A DNA stretch of 64,000 nt from a virus, in IMG/VR virus record IMGVR_UViG_3300034105_003151, positions 1 through 64,000 of that record; one strand, written 5' to 3'. Position numbers and translations under genes: made by a program. Below, piece after piece: positions 15,663 through 23,130 of the stretch. Position 1 is the stretch's first letter; the number at the start of each line of letters is the position of its first letter. Below the pieces are notes generated by a model, which was not told the DNA's origin, ran no database searches, and was given only the letters and a program-made list of their open reading frames with translations.

Positions 15663-15730
15663 AAACCTGGACTCTGGCGAGACTACTGTCGCTGATTGAT
15701 AGAAGTGGGTGTTAGATTCCCCTCCAGTAT
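15663..15730 (+). ncRNA. Degenerate tRNA-like element
   Basis: About 65 nt between rIIB and a second tRNA-like gene. CTGGA (15667-15671) and TCCAG (15723-15727) could close a stem. CTGTC-GCTGATT-GATAG (15686-15702) has the shape of an anticodon arm, and GGGTG-TTAGATT-CCCCT resembles a T arm with one mismatch. The acceptor is short and the expected U33 is absent. It may be a decayed tRNA or a non-tRNA structured RNA. Confidence 0.3.
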
Positions 15731-15738
15731 TTTAAAGA

Positions 15739-15839
15739 AAGCTAGTGGTTACAATAGTTGCGTGTATCTAAAGGGTAAAGGCATCTCATCGCCAGCAGCA
15801 ACGGCGATAACTTTGTGGGTTCGAATCCCACCTAGCTTT
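15739..15839 (+). ncRNA. Atypical tRNA-like RNA (perfect acceptor and T arm, unusual middle)
   Basis: AAGCTAG (15739-15745) pairs perfectly with CTAGCTT (15832-15838). GTGGG-TTCGAAT-CCCAC (15815-15831) is a textbook T arm. Between them, ATCGCC/GGCGAT (15788-15793 with 15803-15808) makes a 6 bp hairpin with a 9 nt loop, AGCAGCAAC. No clear D arm or 7 nt anticodon loop was found in the remaining 40 nt. At 101 nt it is too long for a class I tRNA. It could be a tRNA carrying an insertion or a tRNA mimic. Confidence 0.55.
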
Positions 15840-15864
15840 TTAACTTTTACTAAAGGAATGTTGT

Positions 15865-16059
15865 ATGTACAGTGAAGAATATATAGTATCGGCATTCTAT
15901 TCTATAGACGAAAAGACCAAGACTAAAGAAGCGTGGAGATCACACTACTTTAAAAGAGATCAAGCTAAAATAGATAAAACTCTACATTTGCGAGATCATG
16001 GGGCTTATCAGGTTACTCTTCCGTATTATTATCGTGGTATGTTGGAAATCTTAAACTGA
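15865..16059 (+). CDS. Small hypothetical protein
   Basis: A 64-residue soluble protein rich in aromatic and charged residues, placed between the tRNA-like RNA and ruvB. AAAGGA precedes the ATG. No family was recognised. Confidence 0.55.
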   Translation: MYSEEYIVSAFYSIDEKTKTKEAWRSHYFKRDQAKIDKTLHLRDHGAYQVTLPYYYRGMLEILN

Positions 16060-16066
16060 GGAAAAA

Positions 16067-16960
16067 ATGTCTAATTATTTGAGGCCGTCTTCTTTTGATG
16101 AAATTATTGGTCAGGATGAAACGATCAGTAATCTAAAGATTGCTATTGCTGGTTGCGAAGATGGAGGAGTATTGAGTCATACTTTGATCGACGGTCCTCC
16201 TGGCCTTGGAAAAACCACTATTGCCAAAGCTATTGCTAGAGAACTAGACGAAAAACTTACAGTACTTAATGCTGCTAGTATTAGGTCTGTTGCTAATCTA
16301 ACACCTTATTTACTGGCAGCAACACAGCGATCAGTTTTGTTTATTGACGAAATTCATCGCTTGCCTAAAATTGTGGAAGAATTTCTTTATCCTGTGATGG
16401 AAGATTTTATTGTCACAATTGTTCAGGAAAAGGTTCCAGAAACTATTGATCTTCCTAGATTCACGATTATTGGTGCTACTACTAGTGGTGGTAGTTTGAG
16501 CCGTCCTTTTTATGATCGTTTTACAATTAAGGAACATCTGAGTTTTTATAGCTCTGATGAACTAGCTAATCTAGCAAGGTTAAATGCTCCAAAGTTCGGA
16601 CTAAGTTTGTCTGATGAACAAGCATTGAAGATTGCTAGTAGAAGTAAGGGAACTCCTAGAGTTCTTAATGCAAGAATTCAGAGATATAAGGACTATACTA
16701 AGTTCTATAAGGATAGAGATGTATCTGTTGAGGAAGTTTTTGATTCCCAGGGAATTAATTCTTTGGGTTTTGACAAGAACGACACAGCTTATATCAACTG
16801 TCTAAAGAATAACAGGAATAATCCCCTCGGTGTAAAAAGTATATCAGTGATGACAGGTATTCCTATTGAAACAGTAGAGAATAATATCGAACCATATATG
16901 ATTCGTATGGGATATGTTGTTAGAACTTCTAAAGGAAGGGTATTAGGTAAGAATGTTTAA
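16067..16960 (+). CDS. ruvB: RuvB-like Holliday junction branch migration ATPase
   Basis: A 297-residue AAA+ protein with RuvB motifs: LRPSSFDEIIGQ (5-16), Walker A GPPGLGKT (43-50), Walker B FIDEIH (92-97), sensor 1 GATTS (136-140), arginine-finger region RPFYDRF (146-152) and a sensor 2-like GTPR. The C-terminal winged helix ends with MIRMGYVVRTSKGRV. It is somewhat shorter than bacterial RuvB (about 335). RuvB drives branch migration with RuvA; no RuvA gene is visible here, so it may use host RuvA or act alone. Endonuclease VII could resolve the junctions. Confidence 0.9.
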   Translation: MSNYLRPSSFDEIIGQDETISNLKIAIAGCEDGGVLSHTLIDGPPGLGKTTIAKAIARELDEKLTVLNAASIRSVANLTPYLLAATQRSVLFIDEIHRLPKIVEEFLYPVMEDFIVTIVQEKVPETIDLPRFTIIGATTSGGSLSRPFYDRFTIKEHLSFYSSDELANLARLNAPKFGLSLSDEQALKIASRSKGTPRVLNARIQRYKDYTKFYKDRDVSVEEVFDSQGINSLGFDKNDTAYINCLKNNRNNPLGVKSISVMTGIPIETVENNIEPYMIRMGYVVRTSKGRVLGKNV

Positions 16961-17342
16961 AAAACTAGCCCTGATCCTCTGTTTAAGTACGAGTGTAATT
17001 TATGCAGAAGATGGTGTGTTTATAGATGATCCTGAGCGAGCTTTTGTTTTTGCTAAAGATCATAAGAAAGATGTTCTTCTAGTATTTACTGCTGATTGGT
17101 GCAAATATTGCAAGATTATGCAGGATGATATTCGTGGTGATCTTAAAGTGGTTGATGATATGGTGGTTTGTTATGTTGATTTTGATTCTAGAAAAGACTT
17201 GGTGGAAAACTACAAAGTTGGGACCATACCAGATAGCATGGTCTACGAGGCTGGTCAGGTAGAGCTAGGAAGGCGTCTAGGATACACGGGACTGGATTCA
17301 TTTAGAGCTTGGCTACGAGACTGCAAGAGAATTAAAAAGTAG
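16953..17342 (+). CDS. Periplasmic thioredoxin-fold protein
   Basis: This 129-residue protein has a signal peptide (MFKKLALILCLSTSVIYA) and a thioredoxin-like domain. The redox motif WCKYC sits at 49-53, and a cis-Pro-like TIPDS loop lies near residue 90. It resembles the small thioredoxin_7/DsbD-gamma class and would act in the periplasm on disulfides. It overlaps ruvB by 8 bases. A role in envelope or disulfide handling during infection is inferred. Confidence 0.8.
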   Translation: MFKKLALILCLSTSVIYAEDGVFIDDPERAFVFAKDHKKDVLLVFTADWCKYCKIMQDDIRGDLKVVDDMVVCYVDFDSRKDLVENYKVGTIPDSMVYEAGQVELGRRLGYTGLDSFRAWLRDCKRIKK

Positions 17343-17551
17343 GTTCCTGAGCGATCCTAGGAGTTGAGAGACAAGAGAGTAGAATAAGAACGAAGAATAC
17401 CATAAGAAGATATACTACTCTCCCCCGCTGCATAATATTTATCCTAATCCCGTATTTTTGGCAAGGTTAAAAACTAATATTTGGGTGGTTGACAAGCGAT
17501 GATCGAGTGCTATAATACGTTGGTTATTTCCTTTTTTAATACATCAAAGAC
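17343..17551 (+). other. Intergenic leader with hairpin and promoter
   Basis: A 209-base non-coding gap. GAGAGTAG (17375-17382) and CTACTCTC (17415-17422) can form an 8 bp stem with a 32 nt loop. It is followed by a C-run and an AT-rich stretch, and then the promoter at 17489. It may separate the rII-ruvB transcription unit from the next one. Confidence 0.4.
17489..17516 (+). promoter_or_regulatory. Sigma70-type promoter
   Basis: TTGACA (17489-17494), a 16 nt spacer and TATAAT (17511-17516) form one of the strongest promoter matches in the window. It heads the unit that includes the macrodomain, GMP reductase and glycan genes. Confidence 0.82.
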
Positions 17552-17749
17552 ATGAACGACAACGAAAACGAATTTCAAGACCGTAAAACTAATCGTAGAG
17601 AAAATCTATCTAAAAAAAGTAAAAGTCATCATGATAATGATACATACTTAAACAAGGCTCACAAAAGCATTAAAAGAGCCTTTAAGCAACAAAAAGAAAG
17701 AATGATAGAAGAGGAAAGCGATGAAGACATGGAAAACTATAGGTTCTAG
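17552..17749 (+). CDS. Small highly charged protein
   Basis: A 65-residue product composed largely of Lys, Arg, Glu, Asp, Asn and His, likely helical or disordered. It is the first gene after a strong promoter, but lacks a clear Shine-Dalgarno site. It overlaps the next gene by 29 bases. Confidence 0.5.
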   Translation: MNDNENEFQDRKTNRRENLSKKSKSHHDNDTYLNKAHKSIKRAFKQQKERMIEEESDEDMENYRF

Positions 17750-17984
17750 ACTGAAGATGTTTTGTAAATCGTTAGTATTTCATATTTGGTCTGGTTTACC
17801 AAAATCTACCAAAAAACAAATTCATGAAAGATTTGTGACTTGTTTTGGGTGTGATAAATATGATAAGATTAAAAGTCAGTGTTTGGTGTGTGGATGCAAT
17901 GTGAATAACAAAAAAGTATTTTTAAACAAATTAGCTTGGGCAGATCAAGAATGTCCTTTAGGAAAATGGGGGAAGATAAAATGA
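17721..17984 (+). CDS. Cysteine-rich zinc-binding protein
   Basis: An 87-residue protein with the pattern CFGCDKY ... CLVCGC ... CPLGKW (about 42-83), typical of a small phage/bacterial zinc-binding family. The N terminus is basic and amphipathic. GAGGAAAG precedes the ATG. Function is unknown; the next gene is the macrodomain. Confidence 0.65.
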   Translation: MKTWKTIGSRLKMFCKSLVFHIWSGLPKSTKKQIHERFVTCFGCDKYDKIKSQCLVCGCNVNNKKVFLNKLAWADQECPLGKWGKIK

Positions 17985-18526
17985 CAACTCTAAATAAAAT
18001 ACCTGCTTATATTGAAGCAAAGGGCGATATTTTCCATTATTCTGCAAATAGAATTAATGAGGGTGTGAACGGTTGCCATGTTATTATTCCTCATGTTTGC
18101 AATAATGTTAATGGTTTTGGATCAGGCTTTGCAAGAGATGTGTCTATTAAGTATCACACTGTAAAAGATAACTTTCATTTACTGGGTAACAAGGCTCAGT
18201 TAGGATATGTTCAATTTGTGGAAGTAGCTAAAGATAATAAATATGGACATAAGTTATTTTTTGCTAATATGATCGCCCAAAATGGTACTATTAATAAATT
18301 CAATAATCCTAGACCACTAAATTATCTAGCTTTGGCTAAAAGTATGGAGAAGGTAAAGGATTTTGCAAAAGAATTATCTAAGTTTACAGATGGTACTAAA
18401 GTAGAAATTCATGCTCCGAAGTTTGGTAGCGGGTTAGCTGGTGGACAATGGGCTTTTATCACTGATCTTATCGAAGATATCTGGTCTGCGAAAAATGGCC
18501 TTAACGTTTATGTTTATTCAAAATGA
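17981..18526 (+). CDS. Macrodomain protein (ADP-ribose binding or processing)
   Basis: The ATG at 17981 follows GGGGGAAG and gives 181 residues; a frame reading from 17936 would overlap the zinc gene. The sequence fits a macrodomain: KGDIFHYSA near the N terminus, HVCNNVNGFGSGFA (38-51) as the ADP-ribose loop, and a second glycine-rich loop, KFGSGLAGG. Family members bind ADP-ribose, remove it from targets or hydrolyse ADPR derivatives. With the Prs-NAMPT pair in the same genome, a role in ADPR handling or anti-defence is an attractive inference. Confidence 0.82.
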   Translation: MTTLNKIPAYIEAKGDIFHYSANRINEGVNGCHVIIPHVCNNVNGFGSGFARDVSIKYHTVKDNFHLLGNKAQLGYVQFVEVAKDNKYGHKLFFANMIAQNGTINKFNNPRPLNYLALAKSMEKVKDFAKELSKFTDGTKVEIHAPKFGSGLAGGQWAFITDLIEDIWSAKNGLNVYVYSK

Positions 18527-18702
18527 TTACCAATATTGATAGCGTCTATTATAATTTTCTAATCTTCTGTATCTGCGTAGGAGTATTCAAATCAATTTAT
18601 GAATCGTTTAAAGGGTCAAAGAACATATCTAGCAGGACCGATAGACAGATGTCCCAACGGGGGACTTACATGGAGAGAGTCTATAACGCCATTTTTGACT
18701 GA
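18523..18702 (+). CDS. Possible small membrane protein overlapping the next gene
   Basis: An ATG overlapping the macrodomain stop (ATGA) opens 59 codons ending at TGA 18700-18702. The N-terminal half is hydrophobic (YYNFLIFCICVGVF), the rest polar. It overlaps the following gene by 104 bases in another frame, which is unusual here. The real gene may be a shorter or non-coding spacer. Confidence 0.3.
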   Translation: MITNIDSVYYNFLIFCICVGVFKSIYESFKGSKNISSRTDRQMSQRGTYMERVYNAIFD

Positions 18703-19126
18703 TCTAGGAGTCATCGTACTTAATCCATTAAACAAACCTACAGAAATTGCTAAAGAAGATATAGATTCTCGCAAGGCCCGAAAAGCCCTAAAAGCTAATG
18801 GTGATTTTGATGGCATGAGAGCGGCCATGAAACCAATTAGAAATGTCGATCTTAGAATGGTAGATATTAGTGATTTTCTTATAGTTCATTTAGATTTAGA
18901 AGTATATCCTTGTGGATCAATAGAAGAAATTGTCTTGGCAAATCGTCAAAAGAAACCTATCATACTACATATGGAACAAGGTAAAAATCAAGTTCCAGAC
19001 TGGTGTTTTGCTATGTTTCCTCACGAAACTATGTTTGGTAATTGGAACGAACTCAAAGATCACCTATTGGGCATAAATAACGGAACACTAACCAACACAG
19101 ATAGATGGTATTTCTTTAATATCTAA
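18599..19126 (+). CDS. Nucleoside 2-deoxyribosyltransferase-like protein
   Basis: This 175-residue protein has YLAGPID at 10-16, a conserved Asp-rich centre (NVDLRMVDISDFLIVHLD) and CGSIEEIVLA, matching the nucleoside 2-deoxyribosyltransferase fold. The Glu of GSIEE corresponds to the usual nucleophile position. The family swaps bases between deoxynucleosides or hydrolyses dNMPs (as in DNPH1/Rcl). GMP reductase follows after one base, so a purine-recycling role fits. Confidence 0.8.
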   Translation: MNRLKGQRTYLAGPIDRCPNGGLTWRESITPFLTDLGVIVLNPLNKPTEIAKEDIDSRKARKALKANGDFDGMRAAMKPIRNVDLRMVDISDFLIVHLDLEVYPCGSIEEIVLANRQKKPIILHMEQGKNQVPDWCFAMFPHETMFGNWNELKDHLLGINNGTLTNTDRWYFFNI

Positions 19127-19127
19127 T

Positions 19128-20252
19128 ATGCAAAAAATAATAGACGGCCTAAAATTAGACTATGATGATGTAGTAATAGTTCCCAAACGATCTAGATTAG
19201 ATAGTCGATCACAAGTTAATCTAATTAGAGAATATAAGTTTAAATATTCGCCTAGAATCTTAAAAAGTTCTCCAGTTGTTGTCGCAAATATGGATACGAC
19301 TGGAACTTTTGCTATGGCAAAATCATTATCTCCTTCTGATGCTATAGTTTGCTTACACAAGCACTATAGTGTGGATGATTTGGTATATTTCTACACTACC
19401 AGCCCACATATAAAAGATAATGTATTTTATTCTTTAGGAATTAGTTCTAGTGATTTAGAAAAACTACACGCTGTTTTTTCTATTTTATCAAATAAAGGTA
19501 TATCCTATCCTAATATTTGTGTTGATGTTGCAAATGGATACATAGAAAAGTTTGTGGGAACATTGGCCGAAATCAGAAATAACTATCCTGATTGTATAAT
19601 AATGGCAGGAAATGTAGTTACAGACAATATGGCGGAAGAGATCATTATTCACGGCGGGGCGGATATTGTGAAGATTGGCATAGGCCCAGGTGCTGTTTGT
19701 ACGACCAGACTTAAAACTGGAGTAGGATATGGTCAGTTGTCGGCTTGTTTAGAATGTGCCGACGCTGCTCATGGTCTTGGTGGTCATATTTGTGCCGATG
19801 GAGGATGTAAAAACCCTGGTGATATAGCAAAAGCTCTAGGTGCTAATAGTGACTTTGTTATGCTCGGTAATATGTTTGCTGGAACAGATGAATGTGAAGG
19901 TGATTGGCAATATGAATATACAAATGTAGTATATGATAAAGGATTCATGGCAATTCCAATGCCAAATTTAGAGAAAAGTAAAAAAGTAAAACAATCACTA
20001 AAGTTTTATGGTATGAGTAGTAAAGAAGCTATGGATAAGCACTATGGAGGCATGGCACAATACAGGACTAGTGAAGGTAGATGTGTTTCTGTGCCATATA
20101 AAGGATTAGCTATTAAAACTTTGGAAGATATTTACGGAGGATTAGTAAGTTCATGCTCATATATTGGAGCTGAAAATATTAAAGACTTTGGTAAAAAAAC
20201 AACATTTGCAAGAGTAAACAATACCCACACAAGGACATACGAAAAGCAATGA
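19128..20252 (+). CDS. guaC: GMP reductase
   Basis: A 374-residue IMPDH/GMPR-family TIM barrel. GIGPGAVCTTR at 184-194 holds the catalytic Cys191, and CADGGCKNPGDI and MLGNMFAG follow. The flap region GMSSKEAMDKHYGGMAQYRT is the GMP reductase type. No CBS domains are present, as expected for GuaC. It converts GMP to IMP with NADPH, shifting guanine nucleotides toward the common purine pool. It overlaps the first glycosyltransferase by 4 bases. Confidence 0.92.
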   Translation: MQKIIDGLKLDYDDVVIVPKRSRLDSRSQVNLIREYKFKYSPRILKSSPVVVANMDTTGTFAMAKSLSPSDAIVCLHKHYSVDDLVYFYTTSPHIKDNVFYSLGISSSDLEKLHAVFSILSNKGISYPNICVDVANGYIEKFVGTLAEIRNNYPDCIIMAGNVVTDNMAEEIIIHGGADIVKIGIGPGAVCTTRLKTGVGYGQLSACLECADAAHGLGGHICADGGCKNPGDIAKALGANSDFVMLGNMFAGTDECEGDWQYEYTNVVYDKGFMAIPMPNLEKSKKVKQSLKFYGMSSKEAMDKHYGGMAQYRTSEGRCVSVPYKGLAIKTLEDIYGGLVSSCSYIGAENIKDFGKKTTFARVNNTHTRTYEKQ

Positions 20253-21322
20253 AGCTTAATATAAACACCCCAATTGGATTTACTGGTTACGGAGTAGCGG
20301 GACTCAACTTATGTAAAGAGTTATCTAAAGACTCCAAGATATCATTATTCCCTATTGGTAATGTAAATGTAGAATCACAAGAAGATTACGATATAGTATC
20401 ATATCTAATAGATAATCAACAGTCTTGTGAATATGAAGCAAAAAGCATAAAGATATGGCACCAATTTGATCTGCTTAACCATATTGGTCGAGGTGAATAT
20501 ACAGCTTTTCCTTTCTTTGAACTAGATACTTTAAAGCCAAATGAGATTCATCATCTAAATTTTCCAGACAAAATTATTGTGGCTTCGCAATGGGCAAAAG
20601 ACGTATTGATAAATAATGGAATTAAAAAACCCATATATGTTGTACCTCTTGGCGTTGATCGTTCTATTTTTCATGAAAATCAACCAGAGATTCCAGAATT
20701 AAAAACAAACGCCTATAAATTCTTGATGGCAGGAAAATGGGAAGTAAGAAAAGGCTACGATATATTAGTAAATCTATTCAATTCTGCTTTTACAGAACAA
20801 GATGATGTAGAATTATGGATATTAGGATCTTCTCATGAAAGCTGTTTTCAAAAGAAAGAGCTTGATGAATGGCATGGTCACTATATGAATAGTAAACTAA
20901 AAAATAAGATTAAGATTTTGCCAAGAGTTCCTTCTCAAAAAGATGTTGCTAGAATTATGGGCAATGCTGACTGCGGCATATTTATTAGTAGAGCAGAAGG
21001 ATGGAATCTAGAATTATTGGAAATGATGAGTACTGGTAAATCTGTTATAACAACAAACTATTCAGCACATACAGAATTTGCAACTAAAGATAACTCTATG
21101 CTTATAGATATTGATTTTACTGAAAAAGCATATGATGGTAAATGGTTTCACGGTGATGGTAATTGGGCCAAATTGGGAAAAGTTCAACAAGATAGTATTA
21201 TTAATTATATGAGACAATGTTATAATAACAGGAACCAGCAGAATATCGAAGGAATAGAAACAGCCAAGGCTTTTTCTTGGAAAAATAGTGCAGAAAAACT
21301 AATAGAGGCTCTCAATGACTAA
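20249..21322 (+). CDS. Glycosyltransferase, GT4-like (GT-B fold)
   Basis: A 357-residue GT-B enzyme. It has an N-terminal GFTGYGVAG loop, a middle VVPLGVDRSIF motif and a C-terminal domain with AGKWEVRKGYD and the donor-binding AEGWNLELLEMMSTGK segment (E-x7-E type). Donor and acceptor are unknown. It opens a long run of ATGA-overlapping glycan genes, indicating one operon. Confidence 0.88.
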   Translation: MKLNINTPIGFTGYGVAGLNLCKELSKDSKISLFPIGNVNVESQEDYDIVSYLIDNQQSCEYEAKSIKIWHQFDLLNHIGRGEYTAFPFFELDTLKPNEIHHLNFPDKIIVASQWAKDVLINNGIKKPIYVVPLGVDRSIFHENQPEIPELKTNAYKFLMAGKWEVRKGYDILVNLFNSAFTEQDDVELWILGSSHESCFQKKELDEWHGHYMNSKLKNKIKILPRVPSQKDVARIMGNADCGIFISRAEGWNLELLEMMSTGKSVITTNYSAHTEFATKDNSMLIDIDFTEKAYDGKWFHGDGNWAKLGKVQQDSIINYMRQCYNNRNQQNIEGIETAKAFSWKNSAEKLIEALND

Positions 21323-22196
21323 TAGCATACCAGTTTCAGTTTTAGCCTTATGGAGAGATTCCGGGGCACATATTGATAGAGTATTAGGACAGTTAGATCA
21401 GCTTATTCAAGATAGACGAGATATTAATTTTGAGTTTTATTTTTATGAAAATGATTCTAAGGATAATACTAAAGAAAAATTAGAAGAATGGTTAAAAAAC
21501 AAAAACGGTAAGCTATTATCTGAAACATTACATACTCCTAAATTTGGATCTGTTCCATATATTGAAAGACTGATATTATTAGCTTACTATCGTAATAAGC
21601 TTAAGAAATTAGCAGAAAACACAACAAGTCACTATACTTTATATATTGATTCTGATATGATTTTTAATACGGATCACTTCAATCAATTACTAAAACTAAT
21701 GCATAAACGTATGTATGGTGATGAAATTGCTATGATTATCTCTAATACAAGACAAGAAGGAATTCCTGATATAATCGATAATCGTACAGAAGATAGTTTT
21801 CATGATGCTTTTACATTAAAAGATTATTACTTTAATGATGCTTTATATTTTGCAGATTGTCCATTTGTATTAGAAAGAGATAGACAGCAATGGCTGACAG
21901 AAGATTTAATTAGGGTTAGATCGGGCTTTGGTGGTTTTTCTATGATATTGACAGAAGCACTGAAAGAATGTTCTTGGTCATCATGGGGTAATTGTGAACA
22001 CGTTAATTTTTGTTTAGAAGTAGAAAAGTTTGGTAATATTTATATAGCTCCACAATGTAAACCTATAACTCCTATTGAAATTGGTGTTAGAGATATTCAA
22101 CAATGGTCACAACAAAAAGAATCTCAGATCAAACGTATAAACTCAATTAATCAGGCTCATAAGTTTTCTATCTCAGATAGTATTAAATATGCTTAA
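21315..22196 (+). CDS. GT-A type glycosyltransferase (Anp1/GT2-like)
   Basis: A 293-residue protein with FYENDSKDNTKEKLEEW near the N terminus and a DSDM (DxD) metal/sugar-nucleotide motif at about residue 112, as in GT-A enzymes including the Anp1/Mnn9 class. It overlaps neighbours on both sides by 8 bases. Linkage is unknown. Confidence 0.8.
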   Translation: MTNSIPVSVLALWRDSGAHIDRVLGQLDQLIQDRRDINFEFYFYENDSKDNTKEKLEEWLKNKNGKLLSETLHTPKFGSVPYIERLILLAYYRNKLKKLAENTTSHYTLYIDSDMIFNTDHFNQLLKLMHKRMYGDEIAMIISNTRQEGIPDIIDNRTEDSFHDAFTLKDYYFNDALYFADCPFVLERDRQQWLTEDLIRVRSGFGGFSMILTEALKECSWSSWGNCEHVNFCLEVEKFGNIYIAPQCKPITPIEIGVRDIQQWSQQKESQIKRINSINQAHKFSISDSIKYA

Positions 22197-23130
22197 ACCA
22201 ATCAAAGATCAAATAAATCAATATTTTGCAATAACTAAAACTCATACAGATATTTTGACTACAAATCTAGATTTAGAAGATGTTATAATAACTAAAAAAA
22301 ACAATCAGATATTTGTAGAATTTTATAATGAAGATCTTGTTAGTCCCGGTATTTATACAAGATTAGATGTTATTCTTCCTTATATCATGCAGTTTTCTAA
22401 AGAGAACCCTAATAATAATTTTAAAATCATCTTGAGCTTGGGCGACGAACAAAAAAAGGATTATAACACAACTATTCCTCATGTGTGTTTTACAAAACCT
22501 AAATCTATGTCAGGAATTTTGATTCCTAATATCGATTTTTTTACTGGTCATATGAAAACATATTTTGATATTGCCAGAAGCGTTAAGCCTGGAGATATTA
22601 GTAGATCTATCTTTTGTGGTGCTTCTACTGGTCCTTTAAAAAACAACACTAGAATTGAATATTGTTTATGGAGTTTAGATCAACCAGAACATGAGGGATA
22701 TATTACTCATTTAGTTCAACATAGCTTAATGGATTTTTACAATGAATATCCTGCAATTAAATCGGTATTAACTCCTTATAAAAGCCTACAAGATCAATTA
22801 CGTTATGATACTTTAGTTAATATTGATGGAAATACATTATGTTGGTCTAGATTATACTGGCAGATAGCATCTTCGTCATTGCCCGTATATATTAATCGTA
22901 CCCTTGACTATATTCAGTTTTTTGACTATTATGATCCGTCAGGATGCTATATCGAATTGACCCTAGAAGATTGCAAGCAAGGTAAATTTGATATCAATAA
23001 TTTTGATGTAAAACAAATTATCAAAAATGGTCAGAATTACTATACCAAAGTGTTCTCTGAATATGTAGAGAATCCAACCCAATACCTACAAAGTATCATA
23101 GACAGAGTCCTCCTATCATGCATAAATTAA
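22189..23130 (+). CDS. GT90/CAP10-like glycosyltransferase
   Basis: A 313-residue protein with the GT90 signatures SIFCGASTGP followed by R-x(1-5) and, later, YDTLVNIDGNTLCWSRLYWQ and SSLPVY. GT90 enzymes include fungal CAP10 xylosyltransferases, animal POGLUTs and bacterial LpsA-type proteins. Bacteriophage examples are uncommon. The donor is unknown, but glucose or xylose are frequent in the family. Confidence 0.82.
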   Translation: MLKPIKDQINQYFAITKTHTDILTTNLDLEDVIITKKNNQIFVEFYNEDLVSPGIYTRLDVILPYIMQFSKENPNNNFKIILSLGDEQKKDYNTTIPHVCFTKPKSMSGILIPNIDFFTGHMKTYFDIARSVKPGDISRSIFCGASTGPLKNNTRIEYCLWSLDQPEHEGYITHLVQHSLMDFYNEYPAIKSVLTPYKSLQDQLRYDTLVNIDGNTLCWSRLYWQIASSSLPVYINRTLDYIQFFDYYDPSGCYIELTLEDCKQGKFDINNFDVKQIIKNGQNYYTKVFSEYVENPTQYLQSIIDRVLLSCIN

